Below, piece by piece: positions 54,328 through 63,260 of a stretch of 63,871 nt of DNA. The notes beneath the pieces are model-generated. The model saw nothing but the letters and a program-made list of their open reading frames with translations. It did not search any database and was not told the DNA's origin. Source of the stretch: Pandoraea sp. ASV26. Lineage in GTDB: Bacteria > Pseudomonadota > Gammaproteobacteria > Burkholderiales > Burkholderiaceae. Numbering within the stretch: the first letter of the stretch is position 1; each line of letters opens with the position of its first letter. The stretch is taken from assembly GCF_016428915.1 (NCBI RefSeq), contig NZ_JAELTP010000021.1, positions 1 through 63,871 on the forward strand. Reading direction: 5' to 3'. The position numbers and the translations under genes were made by a program.

Positions 54328-55482
54328 TCAGTGCAGCCCTTGGGCGCCTTGAATTCCTTGCGCCTGTTCCGGACCTTGAACGCCTTGAGGTCCTTGCGGT
54401 CCCTGCGGTCCTTGCATGCCCTGAACGCCCTGTACGCCCTGAACCCCTTGCATGCCTTGCGGGCCTTGCACACCTTGAGCGTGTTGATACCCCTGCGGCC
54501 CTTGCATGCCCTGCATGCCTTGAGGTCCTTGCAGACCCTGTGCACTCTGCATGCCTTGCGGACCTTGCAAACCTTGTGCGTATTGATGTCCCTGCGGTCC
54601 TTGCATGCCCTGCATACCTTGCGGTCCTTGCAGACCCTGTGCACTCTGCATGCCTTGCGGACCTTGCAAACCTTGTGCGTATTGATGTCCCTGCGGTCCT
54701 TGCATGCCCTGCATACCTTGCGGTCCTTGCAGACCCTGTGCGCTCTGCATGCCTTGCGGACCTTGCAAGCCTTGTGCGTATTGATGTCCCTGCGGTCCTT
54801 GCATACCCTGCATGCCTTGCGGTCCTTGCAGACCCTGCGCACTCTGCATGCCTTGAGGGCCTTGCAAACCTTGCGCGTATTGATGTCCCTGCGGTCCTTG
54901 CATACCCTGCATGCCTTGCGGTCCTTGCAGCCCCTGCGCACTCTGCATACCTTGCGGACCTTGCAAACCTTGCGCGTACTGATGTCCCTGCGGCCCTTGC
55001 ATGCCCTGCATGCCTTGCGGCCCTTGCAGACCCTGAGCGCTTTGCATGCCTTGCGGACCTTGCAAACCTTGTGCGTATTGATGTCCCTGCGGCCCGTGCA
55101 TGCCCTGCATACCTTGCGGCCCTTGCAGACCCTGAGCGCTTTGCATGCCTTGCGGACCTTGCAAACCTTGTGCGTATTGATGTCCCTGCGGCCCTTGCAT
55201 GCCCTGCATGCCCTGCATGCCTTGAGGTCCTTGCAGACCCTGAGCACCCTGCATGCCCTGAACGCCCTGCAAGCCCTGCGGGCCTTGCAAACCCTGCGCA
55301 TGCTGATTTCCCTGCATGCCTTGGGCACCTTGGGCACCTTGCACGCCCTGCACACCCTGAATCCCTTGAAGGCCCGGGAAATTCGATACCACCCGAATCG
55401 CCCCGATACGCTGCCCGGTCATCGCCTGAATATGGCGAATCTGGTCTTCGTTAAGTTGCAGTTCCAGATCGTTCTCGTTCAT
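54328..55482 (-). CDS. collagen-like Gly-X-Gln triplet-repeat protein (candidate modified precursor)
   Basis: 384 residues. A 36-residue non-repetitive head ([20 protein letters not shown]...) precedes 116 triplets, almost all Gly-X-Gln with X being Leu, Pro, Met, Val, Ala or His. Seven 33-residue units (residues 106-336) are nearly identical. In each unit Gly is replaced by Ser once (SAQ) and by Tyr once (YAQ; the last has HAQ). There is no Cys, no signal peptide and no transmembrane helix. AAGGAG precedes the ATG. The head resembles a leader; the repeat resembles collagen but with Gln fixed in the third place. First gene of the cluster. Confidence 0.85.
   Translation of the reverse strand: MNENDLELQLNEDQIRHIQAMTGQRIGAIRVVSNFPGLQGIQGVQGVQGAQGAQGMQGNQHAQGLQGPQGLQGVQGMQGAQGLQGPQGMQGMQGMQGPQGHQYAQGLQGPQGMQSAQGLQGPQGMQGMHGPQGHQYAQGLQGPQGMQSAQGLQGPQGMQGMQGPQGHQYAQGLQGPQGMQSAQGLQGPQGMQGMQGPQGHQYAQGLQGPQGMQSAQGLQGPQGMQGMQGPQGHQYAQGLQGPQGMQSAQGLQGPQGMQGMQGPQGHQYAQGLQGPQGMQSAQGLQGPQGMQGMQGPQGHQYAQGLQGPQGMQSAQGLQGPQGMQGMQGPQGYQHAQGVQGPQGMQGVQGVQGVQGMQGPQGPQGPQGVQGPEQAQGIQGAQGLH
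54475..55167 (-). repeat. seven tandem 99-bp repeats
   Basis: Each unit encodes 11 triplets, starting [12 protein letters not shown] and ending GPQGHQYAQ (last copy GPQGYQHAQ). Copies differ mostly at third codon positions. The tract has no stop in several frames because the unit is a multiple of three, which creates spurious long reading frames on both strands. Confidence 0.9.
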
Positions 55483-55844
55483 GTTTTCTCACTCCTTGAG
55501 TCAAATAAACATCGGATGCCGGCTCGAACAATTCTGCGCGATAACAGCAAGCACGCACTGGCCGATTCGTCACCGAATGACGCTCAACAGAGGTCGACTT
55601 CCACGACTGGAACTACGCCTGAATCAAAGCTCCCTCGCCGCAATCATCGGCAAGACACGGGAGTTCGGGCAACGTCAGGCGACGCGGGAATGAGCGAGAC
55701 ACCCCGCAGTAAGCGGGGAATAGAGAAGGACTATTAAGAATTTTCCCAATTGATGGATCCGCGATCTCGGGGTGATCTCATCCATAAACCACATTGCATG
55801 GTTGACCGCCGGGAGGGGCTACTGGCGCTCGCGCACGACTCGGC
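55483..55844. other. gene-free gap upstream of the triplet-repeat gene
   Basis: This 362-bp region separates the cluster from pabB. It holds a CCCCGC-AGTAA-GCGGGG hairpin at 55702-55718 and an AT-richer patch near 55733-55755. I find no convincing -35/-10 pair and no plausible gene. Confidence 0.5.
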
Positions 55845-57779
55845 TCACTGGCCTGAGGCAGTCACCAGTTTCGCGGGCAGTGCGCCGCGCAGCGCGTTAC
55901 ACACGACGATCGCCTGGGCACTCAGCAGATCCTCGCGCGTGAGCACGTTTTCTACCGCGGCCCATGCCGGGTCGGCCAGCATCACGCTGCGCATCACCCC
56001 CGGCAACACGCCGGACAACAACGGTGGCGTCATCCAGATACCGTTGCGCTTGACGAACACATTGCTGCGCCCGCCTTCGGTCAACTCGCCCCGCTCGTTG
56101 AAGAACAGCATGTCGAAGGCACCCTGCGCCTGCGCGGCGCGCCAGGCGGCATCGTAGCGCGCACGCACGGTCGTCTTGTGCCGCAGAAACAGATCTGAGG
56201 CACGTGTGGCGTTTGCCTCTGGCGCGAGCATCACCGTCACCGTTCTGCCCGGTAGCGGCGTGAGCACCGCATGTGTGATGGCCGCCGTGCCATCGTGGGA
56301 GAGGGCGAGACGAACACGGTGAACGGTATCTTCAACGAGCGTTTCGATCACGGCGTCGAGCTGCGCTCGTAGTGCAGCGCCGTCAAAACGGAAGCCGAAA
56401 TACCTGGCCGATGCCTCCAGTCGCGCGAGATGTCGATCGATATGCGCCACGCCGCTTCCTCGCGTCGCCTGCATCGTCTCGAAAAGTTCGAAGCCCGGAT
56501 CGAGCGCGCTCAGAAAACGCGCCTTGAGCTTGCACTCTTCGCGTTCTTCCTGCGCTTTGCTGTCGAGCACGATCCCGGCACCGACGCCAAGTCTGCCGCG
56601 CCGCAAGCCACTGGCATCAGGCGCTTCGAGTTCCAGCGTTCGGATGGCAACGGACAGGCAGAAGTCGCCGAGGGCTTGCGGGTCGTCTTCGCGCGCGTCG
56701 AGCCAGCCGATGGCGCCCGTGTACAGCCCGCGCGGCGACGCTTCGAGCTCGCCGATCAGTTGCATCGTGCGATGCTTCGGCGCGCCAGTGATCGAGCCGC
56801 AGGGATACAGCGCGCGCAGGACCTCGGCAAACGATGTCGCCTGCGGCAGGGTGGCCGTCACCGTCGACGTCATCTGCAATACGCTCGCGAAGCGCGTCAC
56901 TTCGAAGAGCTTCGGCACTTTGACCGAACCCGACGTGGCGATGCGCCCCAGATCGTTGCGCAGCAAATCGACGATCATCAGATTTTCGGCGCGATTCTTC
57001 TCGTCGGCGGCCAGCGCTGCGCTGCGCCTGGCATCCTCCGACGCGTCGCCGCAAGCGGGTGCCGTGCCTTTCATCGGCCGCGCTTCGATCTGACCACGCG
57101 AATGGCGCAGGAACAGTTCAGGCGAGAGCGAGAGAATCGCGCGCCCGGGCACCCCCTGCCCCCCCGGCAACACGACGAGCGCCCCGTAGGGCACCGGCTG
57201 ACGTGCACGCAACCGGCGATACAGCGCCACGGGCGAGCCGAACGCGTCGAAATGCAGCCGGTACGTGTAGTTGATCTGGTAGCACTCGCCCTGAGCGAGC
57301 CACTCGTGGATGCGGGCGATGGCGTCGTCGAAGGCGGCGTCGCTGACGTCACTTTGCAGCGCCGCGACCCCCGCAACGCCGGGCGGGCGAATCTCGTCGC
57401 TGCCGCCAATGGCTGGCACGACAGCCTCGCCGCCATCGCCCCCATACGTCGATTCCTGCCGCGACAGCCACACCTGTGTCTGCGTGGCGTCGAGCTGCTG
57501 CAACTCGCGGAACAACAGCGCGCGAAACTGTCCCGGCGCGCGACGCGACGCCAGTGTCTGCACGCCGCCCAGACGCACACCGAACTCATAATCGGCCAGC
57601 AGCACGGCATGCAACCCGTGACGCGTGGCATCTTCCACTTCGCGAAGCGCGTCGGAAAGCACACCGGGCTCGTCGCAAGTCACCTCGCGTACGAGCCCGG
57701 TATACAGACGCGCCCCGCCGGCCGGATCCGCGCTGTCGTCCAACAGCGCGAAGGCGGCCAAGGGCGCTTCACTTTGCAT
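55845..57779 (-). CDS. pabB: aminodeoxychorismate synthase component I fused to aminodeoxychorismate lyase
   Basis: 644-residue fusion. The N-terminal two thirds is the chorismate-binding PabB domain (GECYQINYTYRL, GRAILSLSPELFL, PMKGTAPACGD, NLMIVDLLRNDLGRI, LYPCGSITGAPK). The last 200 residues are a class IV PLP aminotransferase-fold PabC lyase (FFNERGELTEGGRSNVFVK, LSGVLPGVMR). Together they make p-aminobenzoate from aminodeoxychorismate for folate. It follows dnaJ on the same strand with 4 bp between them. Confidence 0.94.
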   Translation of the reverse strand: MQSEAPLAAFALLDDSADPAGGARLYTGLVREVTCDEPGVLSDALREVEDATRHGLHAVLLADYEFGVRLGGVQTLASRRAPGQFRALLFRELQQLDATQTQVWLSRQESTYGGDGGEAVVPAIGGSDEIRPPGVAGVAALQSDVSDAAFDDAIARIHEWLAQGECYQINYTYRLHFDAFGSPVALYRRLRARQPVPYGALVVLPGGQGVPGRAILSLSPELFLRHSRGQIEARPMKGTAPACGDASEDARRSAALAADEKNRAENLMIVDLLRNDLGRIATSGSVKVPKLFEVTRFASVLQMTSTVTATLPQATSFAEVLRALYPCGSITGAPKHRTMQLIGELEASPRGLYTGAIGWLDAREDDPQALGDFCLSVAIRTLELEAPDASGLRRGRLGVGAGIVLDSKAQEEREECKLKARFLSALDPGFELFETMQATRGSGVAHIDRHLARLEASARYFGFRFDGAALRAQLDAVIETLVEDTVHRVRLALSHDGTAAITHAVLTPLPGRTVTVMLAPEANATRASDLFLRHKTTVRARYDAAWRAAQAQGAFDMLFFNERGELTEGGRSNVFVKRNGIWMTPPLLSGVLPGVMRSVMLADPAWAAVENVLTREDLLSAQAIVVCNALRGALPAKLVTASGQ

Positions 57780-57783
57780 GGAA

Positions 57784-58929
57784 TTACTCGAAGAACTGCT
57801 TCACGCGATCGAACCAGCTCTTGGACTGCGGGCTGTGGCGAGCGCCGCCTTCCTTGAGGGATGCGTCGAAGTCACGCAACATTTGCTTTTGCTCGTCGTT
57901 GAGCTTGACCGGGGTTTCCACCTGCACATGCACGTACAGATCGCCCGGATAGCTCGCGCGCAAGCCCTTGATGCCCTTGCCGCGCAGGCGGAACGTTTTG
58001 CCCGTCTGCGTGCCTTCGGGCACGGCGAAGGTCGCCTTGCCGTGCAGGGTCGGCGCGTCGATGTCGCCGCCGAGCGCTGCCGTCGCGTACGAAATCGGCA
58101 TCTGGCAATGCAGATCGTCGCCGTCGCGCTCGAACACGTTGTGCGGCTTGATGTGGATTTCCACATACAGGTCGCCCGCCGGACCGCCGTTCACCCCCGG
58201 CTCGCCGTTGCCGGACGAACGGATGCGCATGCCGTCTTCGATACCCGCCGGGATCTTGATCTCCAGCGTCTTGGTCTTCTTGATCTTGCCCGAGCCGTGG
58301 CAGTTCGTGCAGGGCTCGGGAATGTACGAGCCGGTGCCGTGGCACTTCGGGCAGGTCTGCTGAATGCTGAAGAAGCCCTGCGACATGCGCACCGAACCCG
58401 AACCGTTACAGGTCGGGCAGGTCTCGGGCTTCGTGCCCGGCTTCGCGCCGTTGCCGTGGCAGACCTCGCACGATTCCCAGGTCGGCACACGAATCTGCGT
58501 GTCGAAGCCGTTCGCTGCCTGCTCGAGCGTGATCTCCATGTTGTAGCGAAGATCCGCGCCGCGATACACCTGCGGGCCAGCCCGGCCACCACGGCCGCCA
58601 CCCGGGCCGCCCTGACCGAAGATGTCGCCGAAAATATCGCCGAACGCGTCTGCGAAGCCGCCGAAGCCCTGACCGCCGGCACCGCCGAAGCCACCCATGT
58701 TCGGGTCGACGCCCGCGTGACCGTATTGGTCGTACGCAGCGCGCTTCTCCGGCTCGGAGAGCATCTCGTAAGCCTCTTTGACTTCCTTGAACTTCTCTTC
58801 GGCGTCCTTGCTGTCCGGATTGCGGTCCGGATGGTACTTCATCGCCAGCTTGCGATACGCCTTCTTGATTTCATCGTCGGTGGCGTTCTTGGCAACGCCA
58901 AGGACTTCGTAGTAATCACGTTTGGCCAT
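57784..58929 (-). CDS. dnaJ: chaperone protein DnaJ
   Basis: 381-residue class I Hsp40, the co-chaperone stimulating DnaK ATPase. The J domain has [10 protein letters not shown] with HPD, a Gly/Phe-rich linker follows, then four CxxCxGxG zinc repeats ([36 protein letters not shown]) and the C-terminal client-binding domain. ATG 58929 gives [12 protein letters not shown]; an upstream ATG adds four residues. Confidence 0.97.
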   Translation of the reverse strand: MAKRDYYEVLGVAKNATDDEIKKAYRKLAMKYHPDRNPDSKDAEEKFKEVKEAYEMLSEPEKRAAYDQYGHAGVDPNMGGFGGAGGQGFGGFADAFGDIFGDIFGQGGPGGGRGGRAGPQVYRGADLRYNMEITLEQAANGFDTQIRVPTWESCEVCHGNGAKPGTKPETCPTCNGSGSVRMSQGFFSIQQTCPKCHGTGSYIPEPCTNCHGSGKIKKTKTLEIKIPAGIEDGMRIRSSGNGEPGVNGGPAGDLYVEIHIKPHNVFERDGDDLHCQMPISYATAALGGDIDAPTLHGKATFAVPEGTQTGKTFRLRGKGIKGLRASYPGDLYVHVQVETPVKLNDEQKQMLRDFDASLKEGGARHSPQSKSWFDRVKQFFE

Positions 58930-59018
58930 AAGTCTTTCCAATGTTGGCGCATGTCGCCATCAGGCAAAAAGCCGGGTCGAAACTCCCTTTGCAGAGAACC
59001 TCGATACCCGGCCTACAC

Positions 59019-59042
59019 GCGGCGCACATCGGTGTGCGCCGC
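59019..59042 (-). other. hairpin in the dnaK-dnaJ intercistronic gap
   Basis: GCGGCGCAC / GTGCGCCGC, a 9-bp stem with a 6-nt loop and no T tract, just after dnaK. It is a candidate processing or partial-termination site setting the DnaK:DnaJ ratio. Confidence 0.55.
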
Positions 59043-59056
59043 GCGCCATGCACACC

Positions 59057-60982
59057 TTACTTCTTGTCGTTGACTTCTTTCACTTCGGCATCGACAACGT
59101 TATCGTCATGCGGCTTGCCTTGCTCGGCACCTGCGGCACCCGCAGCACCGGCTTGCGCCTGCATGTCGGCGTACATCTTCTCACCGAGCTTCTGGCTGGC
59201 AGTGCCCAGCGCTTCGACCTTGGCATCGATGTCGGCCTTGTCCGAACCGCGCAGTGCGCCTTCCAGTGCCGTGATGGCCGACTCGATCGCTTCCTTCTCC
59301 GAAGCCTCGAGCTTGTCGCCGTACTCGGTCAGCGCCTTGCGGGTGCTGTGCACCAGTGCGTCGCCCTGATTACGGGAATCGGCCAGCTCGCGCGCCTTCT
59401 TGTCTTCGTCCGCGTTGAGTTCGGCGTCCTTCACCATTTGCTCGATCTCGGCGTCCGACAGGCCCGAGTTCGCCTTGATGACAATCTTGTTTTCCTTGCC
59501 CGTTGCCTTGTCCTTGGCGCCCACGTGCAGAATACCGTTGGCGTCGATGTCGAAGGTCACTTCGATCTGCGGCGTGCCACGCGGGGCGGGCGGAATGCCT
59601 TCGAGGTTGAACTCGCCGAGCGACTTGTTGCCGGCGGCCATCTCGCGCTCACCCTGATACACCTTGATCGTCACGGCCGGCTGGTTGTCGTCGGCCGTCG
59701 AGAACACTTGCGAGTGCTTCGTCGGGATCGTGGTGTTCTTCGCGATCATCTTCGTCATCACGCCGCCCAGCGTTTCGATACCGAGCGAGAGCGGGGTCAC
59801 GTCGAGCAGCAGCACGTCCTTGCGGTCGCCCGAGAGCACCGAACCCTGAATCGAGGCACCTGCGGCCACGGCTTCATCCGGGTTCACGTCCTTGCGCGGT
59901 TCCTTGCCGAAGAACTCCTTGACCTTCTCCTGCACCTTCGGCATGCGGGTCATACCGCCGACCAGAATCACGTCGTCGATGTCGCTCACCTTCACGCCGG
60001 CATCCTTGATAGCCATGCGGCAGGGCTCGATCGTGCGTTCGATCAGCTCTTCGACCAGCGCTTCGAGCTTGGCGCGCGTGATCTTCAGGTTCAAGTGCTT
60101 CGGACCGGAAGCGTCAGCCGTGATGTACGGCAGGTTGATTTCGGTCTGCTGGCTCGACGACAGTTCGATCTTGGCCTTTTCCGCCGCTTCCTTCAGGCGT
60201 TGCAGCGCGAGCACGTCCTTCGACAGATCGACGCCTTGTTCCTTCTTGAACTCGCCAATGATGTAGTCGATGATGCGCTGGTCGAAGTCTTCGCCGCCGA
60301 GGAACGTGTCGCCGTTGGTCGACAGCACTTCGAACTGGTGCTCACCGTCCACATCCGCGATTTCGATGATCGAGATGTCGAACGTGCCGCCACCCAGGTC
60401 ATACACCGCGATCTTGCGGTCGCCGCCTTCCTTCTTGTCCAGACCGAATGCCAGTGCGGCGGCGGTCGGCTCGTTGATGATGCGCTTGACTTCCAGACCG
60501 GCGATGCGGCCTGCGTCCTTGGTTGCCTGACGCTGGCTGTCGTTGAAGTACGCCGGCACCGTAATCACGGCTTCCGTGACCGGCTCGCCCAGGTAGTCCT
60601 CGGCGGTCTTCTTCATCTTGCGCAGCACTTCAGCGGAAATCTGCGGCGGGGCCAGCTTCTGGTCGCGCGCTTCCACCCAGGCGTCGCCGTTATCGGCCTT
60701 GACGATCTTGTACGGCATCAGGGCGATGTCCTTCTGCACTTCTTTTTCTTCGAAGCGGCGCCCGATCAGGCGCTTGACAGCGTACAGCGTGTTCTTCGGG
60801 TTGGTCACCGCCTGGCGCTTGGCCGGTGCGCCGACCAGAATCTCGCCATCGTCCATGTAGGCGATGATCGACGGCGTGGTGCGGGCACCTTCCGCGTTTT
60901 CGATGATCTTGACCTGATTGCCTTCCATGACGGCCACGCACGAGTTCGTGGTGCCCAAGTCAATACCGATAATTTTGCCCAT
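59057..60982 (-). CDS. dnaK: molecular chaperone DnaK
   Basis: 641-residue Hsp70. ATG 60982 with AGGAG upstream gives [18 protein letters not shown]. Phosphate-binding motifs [15 protein letters not shown] and [13 protein letters not shown] and the linker [15 protein letters not shown] are present, with a substrate-binding domain and lid ending EVKEVNDKK. It has its own sigma-32-like promoter. Confidence 0.99.
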   Translation of the reverse strand: MGKIIGIDLGTTNSCVAVMEGNQVKIIENAEGARTTPSIIAYMDDGEILVGAPAKRQAVTNPKNTLYAVKRLIGRRFEEKEVQKDIALMPYKIVKADNGDAWVEARDQKLAPPQISAEVLRKMKKTAEDYLGEPVTEAVITVPAYFNDSQRQATKDAGRIAGLEVKRIINEPTAAALAFGLDKKEGGDRKIAVYDLGGGTFDISIIEIADVDGEHQFEVLSTNGDTFLGGEDFDQRIIDYIIGEFKKEQGVDLSKDVLALQRLKEAAEKAKIELSSSQQTEINLPYITADASGPKHLNLKITRAKLEALVEELIERTIEPCRMAIKDAGVKVSDIDDVILVGGMTRMPKVQEKVKEFFGKEPRKDVNPDEAVAAGASIQGSVLSGDRKDVLLLDVTPLSLGIETLGGVMTKMIAKNTTIPTKHSQVFSTADDNQPAVTIKVYQGEREMAAGNKSLGEFNLEGIPPAPRGTPQIEVTFDIDANGILHVGAKDKATGKENKIVIKANSGLSDAEIEQMVKDAELNADEDKKARELADSRNQGDALVHSTRKALTEYGDKLEASEKEAIESAITALEGALRGSDKADIDAKVEALGTASQKLGEKMYADMQAQAGAAGAAGAEQGKPHDDNVVDAEVKEVNDKK

Positions 60983-61054
60983 TTGAATTTCTCCTAGCGT
61001 CTTTGCGTATTTCCGTCGGGCCCGTGGCCCATTCAATTCATTGATCTGCACGAC

Positions 61055-61082
61055 ATATGGGTGCAGCCCGGTACATTTCAAG
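61055..61082 (-). promoter_or_regulatory. sigma-32-type promoter of dnaK
   Basis: CTTGAA, 14 nt, ACCCATAT on the minus strand, close to the consensus CTTGAA / CCCCATnT. It overlaps the stop of the thioredoxin gene. Confidence 0.75.
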
Positions 61083-61506
61083 ACCCCTCTTGCTGTCCGG
61101 TTTTGCCCCCCGCCGCCGCGATTTTCTCGCGGGCGGCGGCCACCGCCAGCCGGAACTGGGGCAGGCCATGCCAGCCGGTCGCCCGGCCCAGCTTCTTGCC
61201 TTCATGGAAGAAGAAAAACGTCGGCACCCCGTGCAACGCAAAGCGCTTGCCTAGCGCCATGTCGGCGTACACATTGGCATGGAACCAGCGCAAACCCAAG
61301 GCATCAATGGCCTCGCGATGCGCGAGCATGGTCTTCTTGGCGACTTCACAGTTAAAACAGTCGACGCCCCAGAAAAACACCACGGCCAGCGCATCCCCTG
61401 CCTCACGCAGCCCGTCATCGAACGTGGCGGCCGTCAGCGCCTGCATCGAGAACGCCTCGAATGCCGTGCCGTCCACACCTGCCATGCCGGGAAGCTCACC
61501 TGCCAT
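61078..61506 (-). CDS. thioredoxin family protein
   Basis: 142-residue thioredoxin-fold protein. The active site is CFNC in [18 protein letters not shown] rather than WCGPC, and the cis-Pro is in HGVPTFFFF. There is no signal peptide, so it is cytoplasmic. It lies between grpE and dnaK in the heat-shock operon, an arrangement I recall from Burkholderia. ATG 61506 has AGGA upstream. Confidence 0.88.
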   Translation of the reverse strand: MAGELPGMAGVDGTAFEAFSMQALTAATFDDGLREAGDALAVVFFWGVDCFNCEVAKKTMLAHREAIDALGLRWFHANVYADMALGKRFALHGVPTFFFFHEGKKLGRATGWHGLPQFRLAVAAAREKIAAAGGKTGQQEGS

Positions 61507-61633
61507 GATCGCCAATCCTTACGGTTGCCCGGCCGCGCCGCCATTGCTGACGTTAGCGGCCTGCCATGCCTTGCGTGCCCATCGTTCCCGTCAGCAGAAG
61601 GCCGAAGCTTGCCATGATGTCATGGCAATGCGC

Positions 61634-62179
61634 TTACTTGCCTGCTGCGACAGTCACCAATGCCGGACGCAACACGCGATCGGCAATCAGATAGCCTTTT
61701 TGCAGCACGGCCACAACGGTGTTCGGCTCCTGGTCGGCCGGCACCATCGAGATGGCCTGATGCTGATGCGGATCGAACTTCGCGCCGGCCGGGTCGATCA
61801 CCGACACCTTGCTGCGCTCGAGCGCCGAGACGAGCTGGCGCAGGGTCAGCGCCACGCCTTCTTGCAGCTTGCTCACGTCGCCGCTCTGGTCGGCGGCGGC
61901 GGCTTCCAGGCTGTCGATCACCGGCAGCAGGTTCTCCGCGAAGCTCTCCACGGCGAATTTGCGGGCCTTGGCCACTTCTTCTTCCGCACGGCGGCGAACG
62001 TTCTCCATCTCGGCGCGAGCGCGCAGCGCGTCGTCGCGCAGGCTTGCCGCTTCGGCCTGAGCCGCCAGAAGTTGCGCCTCGACCGAGGGCAGCGCTTCGT
62101 TCGCGAGCGCAGCGTCGTTCGGGGCCGTTTCGGCCTGGGACGGAATCGGCTGGTCGGGGGTGTTTTGCTGTTCAGTCAT
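61634..62179 (-). CDS. grpE: nucleotide exchange factor GrpE
   Basis: 181-residue DnaK nucleotide exchange factor. An acidic/Gln-rich N-terminus leads into the long paired helix ([23 protein letters not shown]) and the C-terminal beta domain ([14 protein letters not shown]... [23 protein letters not shown]). First gene of grpE-trx-dnaK-dnaJ. Confidence 0.97.
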   Translation of the reverse strand: MTEQQNTPDQPIPSQAETAPNDAALANEALPSVEAQLLAAQAEAASLRDDALRARAEMENVRRRAEEEVAKARKFAVESFAENLLPVIDSLEAAAADQSGDVSKLQEGVALTLRQLVSALERSKVSVIDPAGAKFDPHQHQAISMVPADQEPNTVVAVLQKGYLIADRVLRPALVTVAAGK

Positions 62180-62251
62180 GAGCTTGAGTCGTCAAAAGGT
62201 TCTTGCAGCGCACCACGACGATGCGCCATCGGTTCAAATCCCTTTGGATAG

Positions 62252-62276
62252 TAGGGGCGGTCACACCGTTTTCAAG
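62252..62276 (-). promoter_or_regulatory. sigma-32-type promoter of the grpE operon
   Basis: CTTGAA, a 13-nt spacer and CCCCTA(CT) on the minus strand, about 75 nt before grpE. It closely fits the heat-shock consensus. Confidence 0.8.
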
Positions 62277-62478
62277 AGCTGGCGGGCATTCTGTGCGCCA
62301 TGTCGGTGCGCGCGGCGTGCCGATAAATATCCGGTTACACGCGTTACGAGTCCTCTATTGTATCGGCCGTTGCTGCGACCTAACATGAATTACGGTCCAG
62401 TGATGGAGGTGCCGTACTGGACCCGGCCGCTCGCCGGTCTCCCTCCCGCCCGGCGTAGTGTTCTTTCAGGAGCGCATC

Positions 62479-62667
62479 ATGAAGCTGCCACTGGCTGTTG
62501 TCTTCATCCTTGCGTTGGTGACGACGGTAACGATTACGATCTGCTTGTCCGGCGCAGTCACGCGGCGCGACACCGAATACGGTGGCGTGCGGGCCGTGCT
62601 GAATCATTTTGTCGAAATGCCGGGCATGCCGGTGCACTCGTCCAATACCGGAATTCCCTCGCGCTGA
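62479..62667 (+). CDS. small membrane or exported protein of unknown function
   Basis: 62-residue protein starting MKLPLAVVFILALVTTVTI, one hydrophobic segment that may be a membrane anchor or signal peptide. A hydrophilic 40-residue tail with VEMPGMPVHSSN follows. CAGGAG is well placed before the ATG, the best reason to call it real. It is on the opposite strand from the heat-shock genes. I do not recognise the family. Confidence 0.6.
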   Translation: MKLPLAVVFILALVTTVTITICLSGAVTRRDTEYGGVRAVLNHFVEMPGMPVHSSNTGIPSR

Positions 62668-62763
62668 TCGCCCCCGGGCGCGCGACGCATCACTGTCGCG
62701 TGAAGACGTTCCCCGGATTGTTTCGCTTTTCGCGGGACAGTTGAACTTCGCTCCACCTCACGT

Positions 62764-62791
62764 CCGCCGCTGAGCGTTTCGCCAGCGGCGG
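62764..62791. terminator. hairpin between the small ORF and hslR
   Basis: CCGCCGCTG / CAGCGGCGG, a 9-bp stem with a 10-nt loop and no strong T tract. Possible terminator for either convergent gene. Confidence 0.4.
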
Positions 62792-62858
62792 CGTTCATTC
62801 AGGCGTTGAAAACACCGCTGACGACGGAATTAGAGGCATTCCTCGGCACCCGGGCGGG

Positions 62859-63260
62859 CTACTCGCCAACCCCGCCGAGACGCCGCCGATCCCGTTTTGT
62901 CGGACGTCCGTGCATCTGTGCCGCAGGCTCCTGGAACAGACGTCGGCGCTCACTCTCGTCAGCACGCGCGCGAATACTGGCTTCGGTCTCGTCATACAAC
63001 GACTGCGCCACGGGCGCCGAGCCCCGGACTTCCGCAATGGCCTTCACACGCACTTCCCAGCGCGTGCTGCCGTTGTCCACCGTGACGATGTCGCCCGGGC
63101 GCACGTCGCGCGCCGGTTTGACGCGCGCTTCGTTGCAGAGCACCCGGCCACGGTCGACCGCTTGCGTGGCAAGCGAACGCGTCTTGAAGAAGCGTGCCGC
63201 CCACAGCCATTTGTCGATGCGCGTGGCAGCCTGCGGAGAATCGTCAACCTTGACCGTCAC
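62859..63260 (-). CDS. hslR: RNA-binding S4 domain protein (Hsp15-like)
   Basis: 133-residue S4-domain protein. [28 protein letters not shown] is the S4 motif, and the C-terminal tail is very basic (KRDRRRLGG). Hsp15 rescues stalled 50S-nascent chain complexes after heat shock. It overlaps hemH by 4 bp (ATGA). Confidence 0.9.
   Translation of the reverse strand: MTVKVDDSPQAATRIDKWLWAARFFKTRSLATQAVDRGRVLCNEARVKPARDVRPGDIVTVDNGSTRWEVRVKAIAEVRGSAPVAQSLYDETEASIRARADESERRRLFQEPAAQMHGRPTKRDRRRLGGVGE

Noticed and set aside
54475-55167. CRISPR array
   Set aside because: The whole 99-bp unit is repeated without unique spacers, it is in frame within a gene, and no cas genes are near.
54246-55355. Minus-strand Cys/Arg/Lys-rich open frame and plus-strand Leu-rich frame (54331-55737) across the repeats
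   Set aside because: They arise because the 99-bp unit is a multiple of three and lacks stops in these frames. The Gly-X-Gln frame has the SD, a non-repetitive head and sensible composition.
58922-60997. 691-aa open frame antisense to dnaK
   Set aside because: Codon-bias shadow of a highly biased gene; no domain.
62231-62250. tRNA T-arm-like GGTTCAAATCC
   Set aside because: No acceptor stem or anticodon arm can be folded around it; it lies in the grpE leader.
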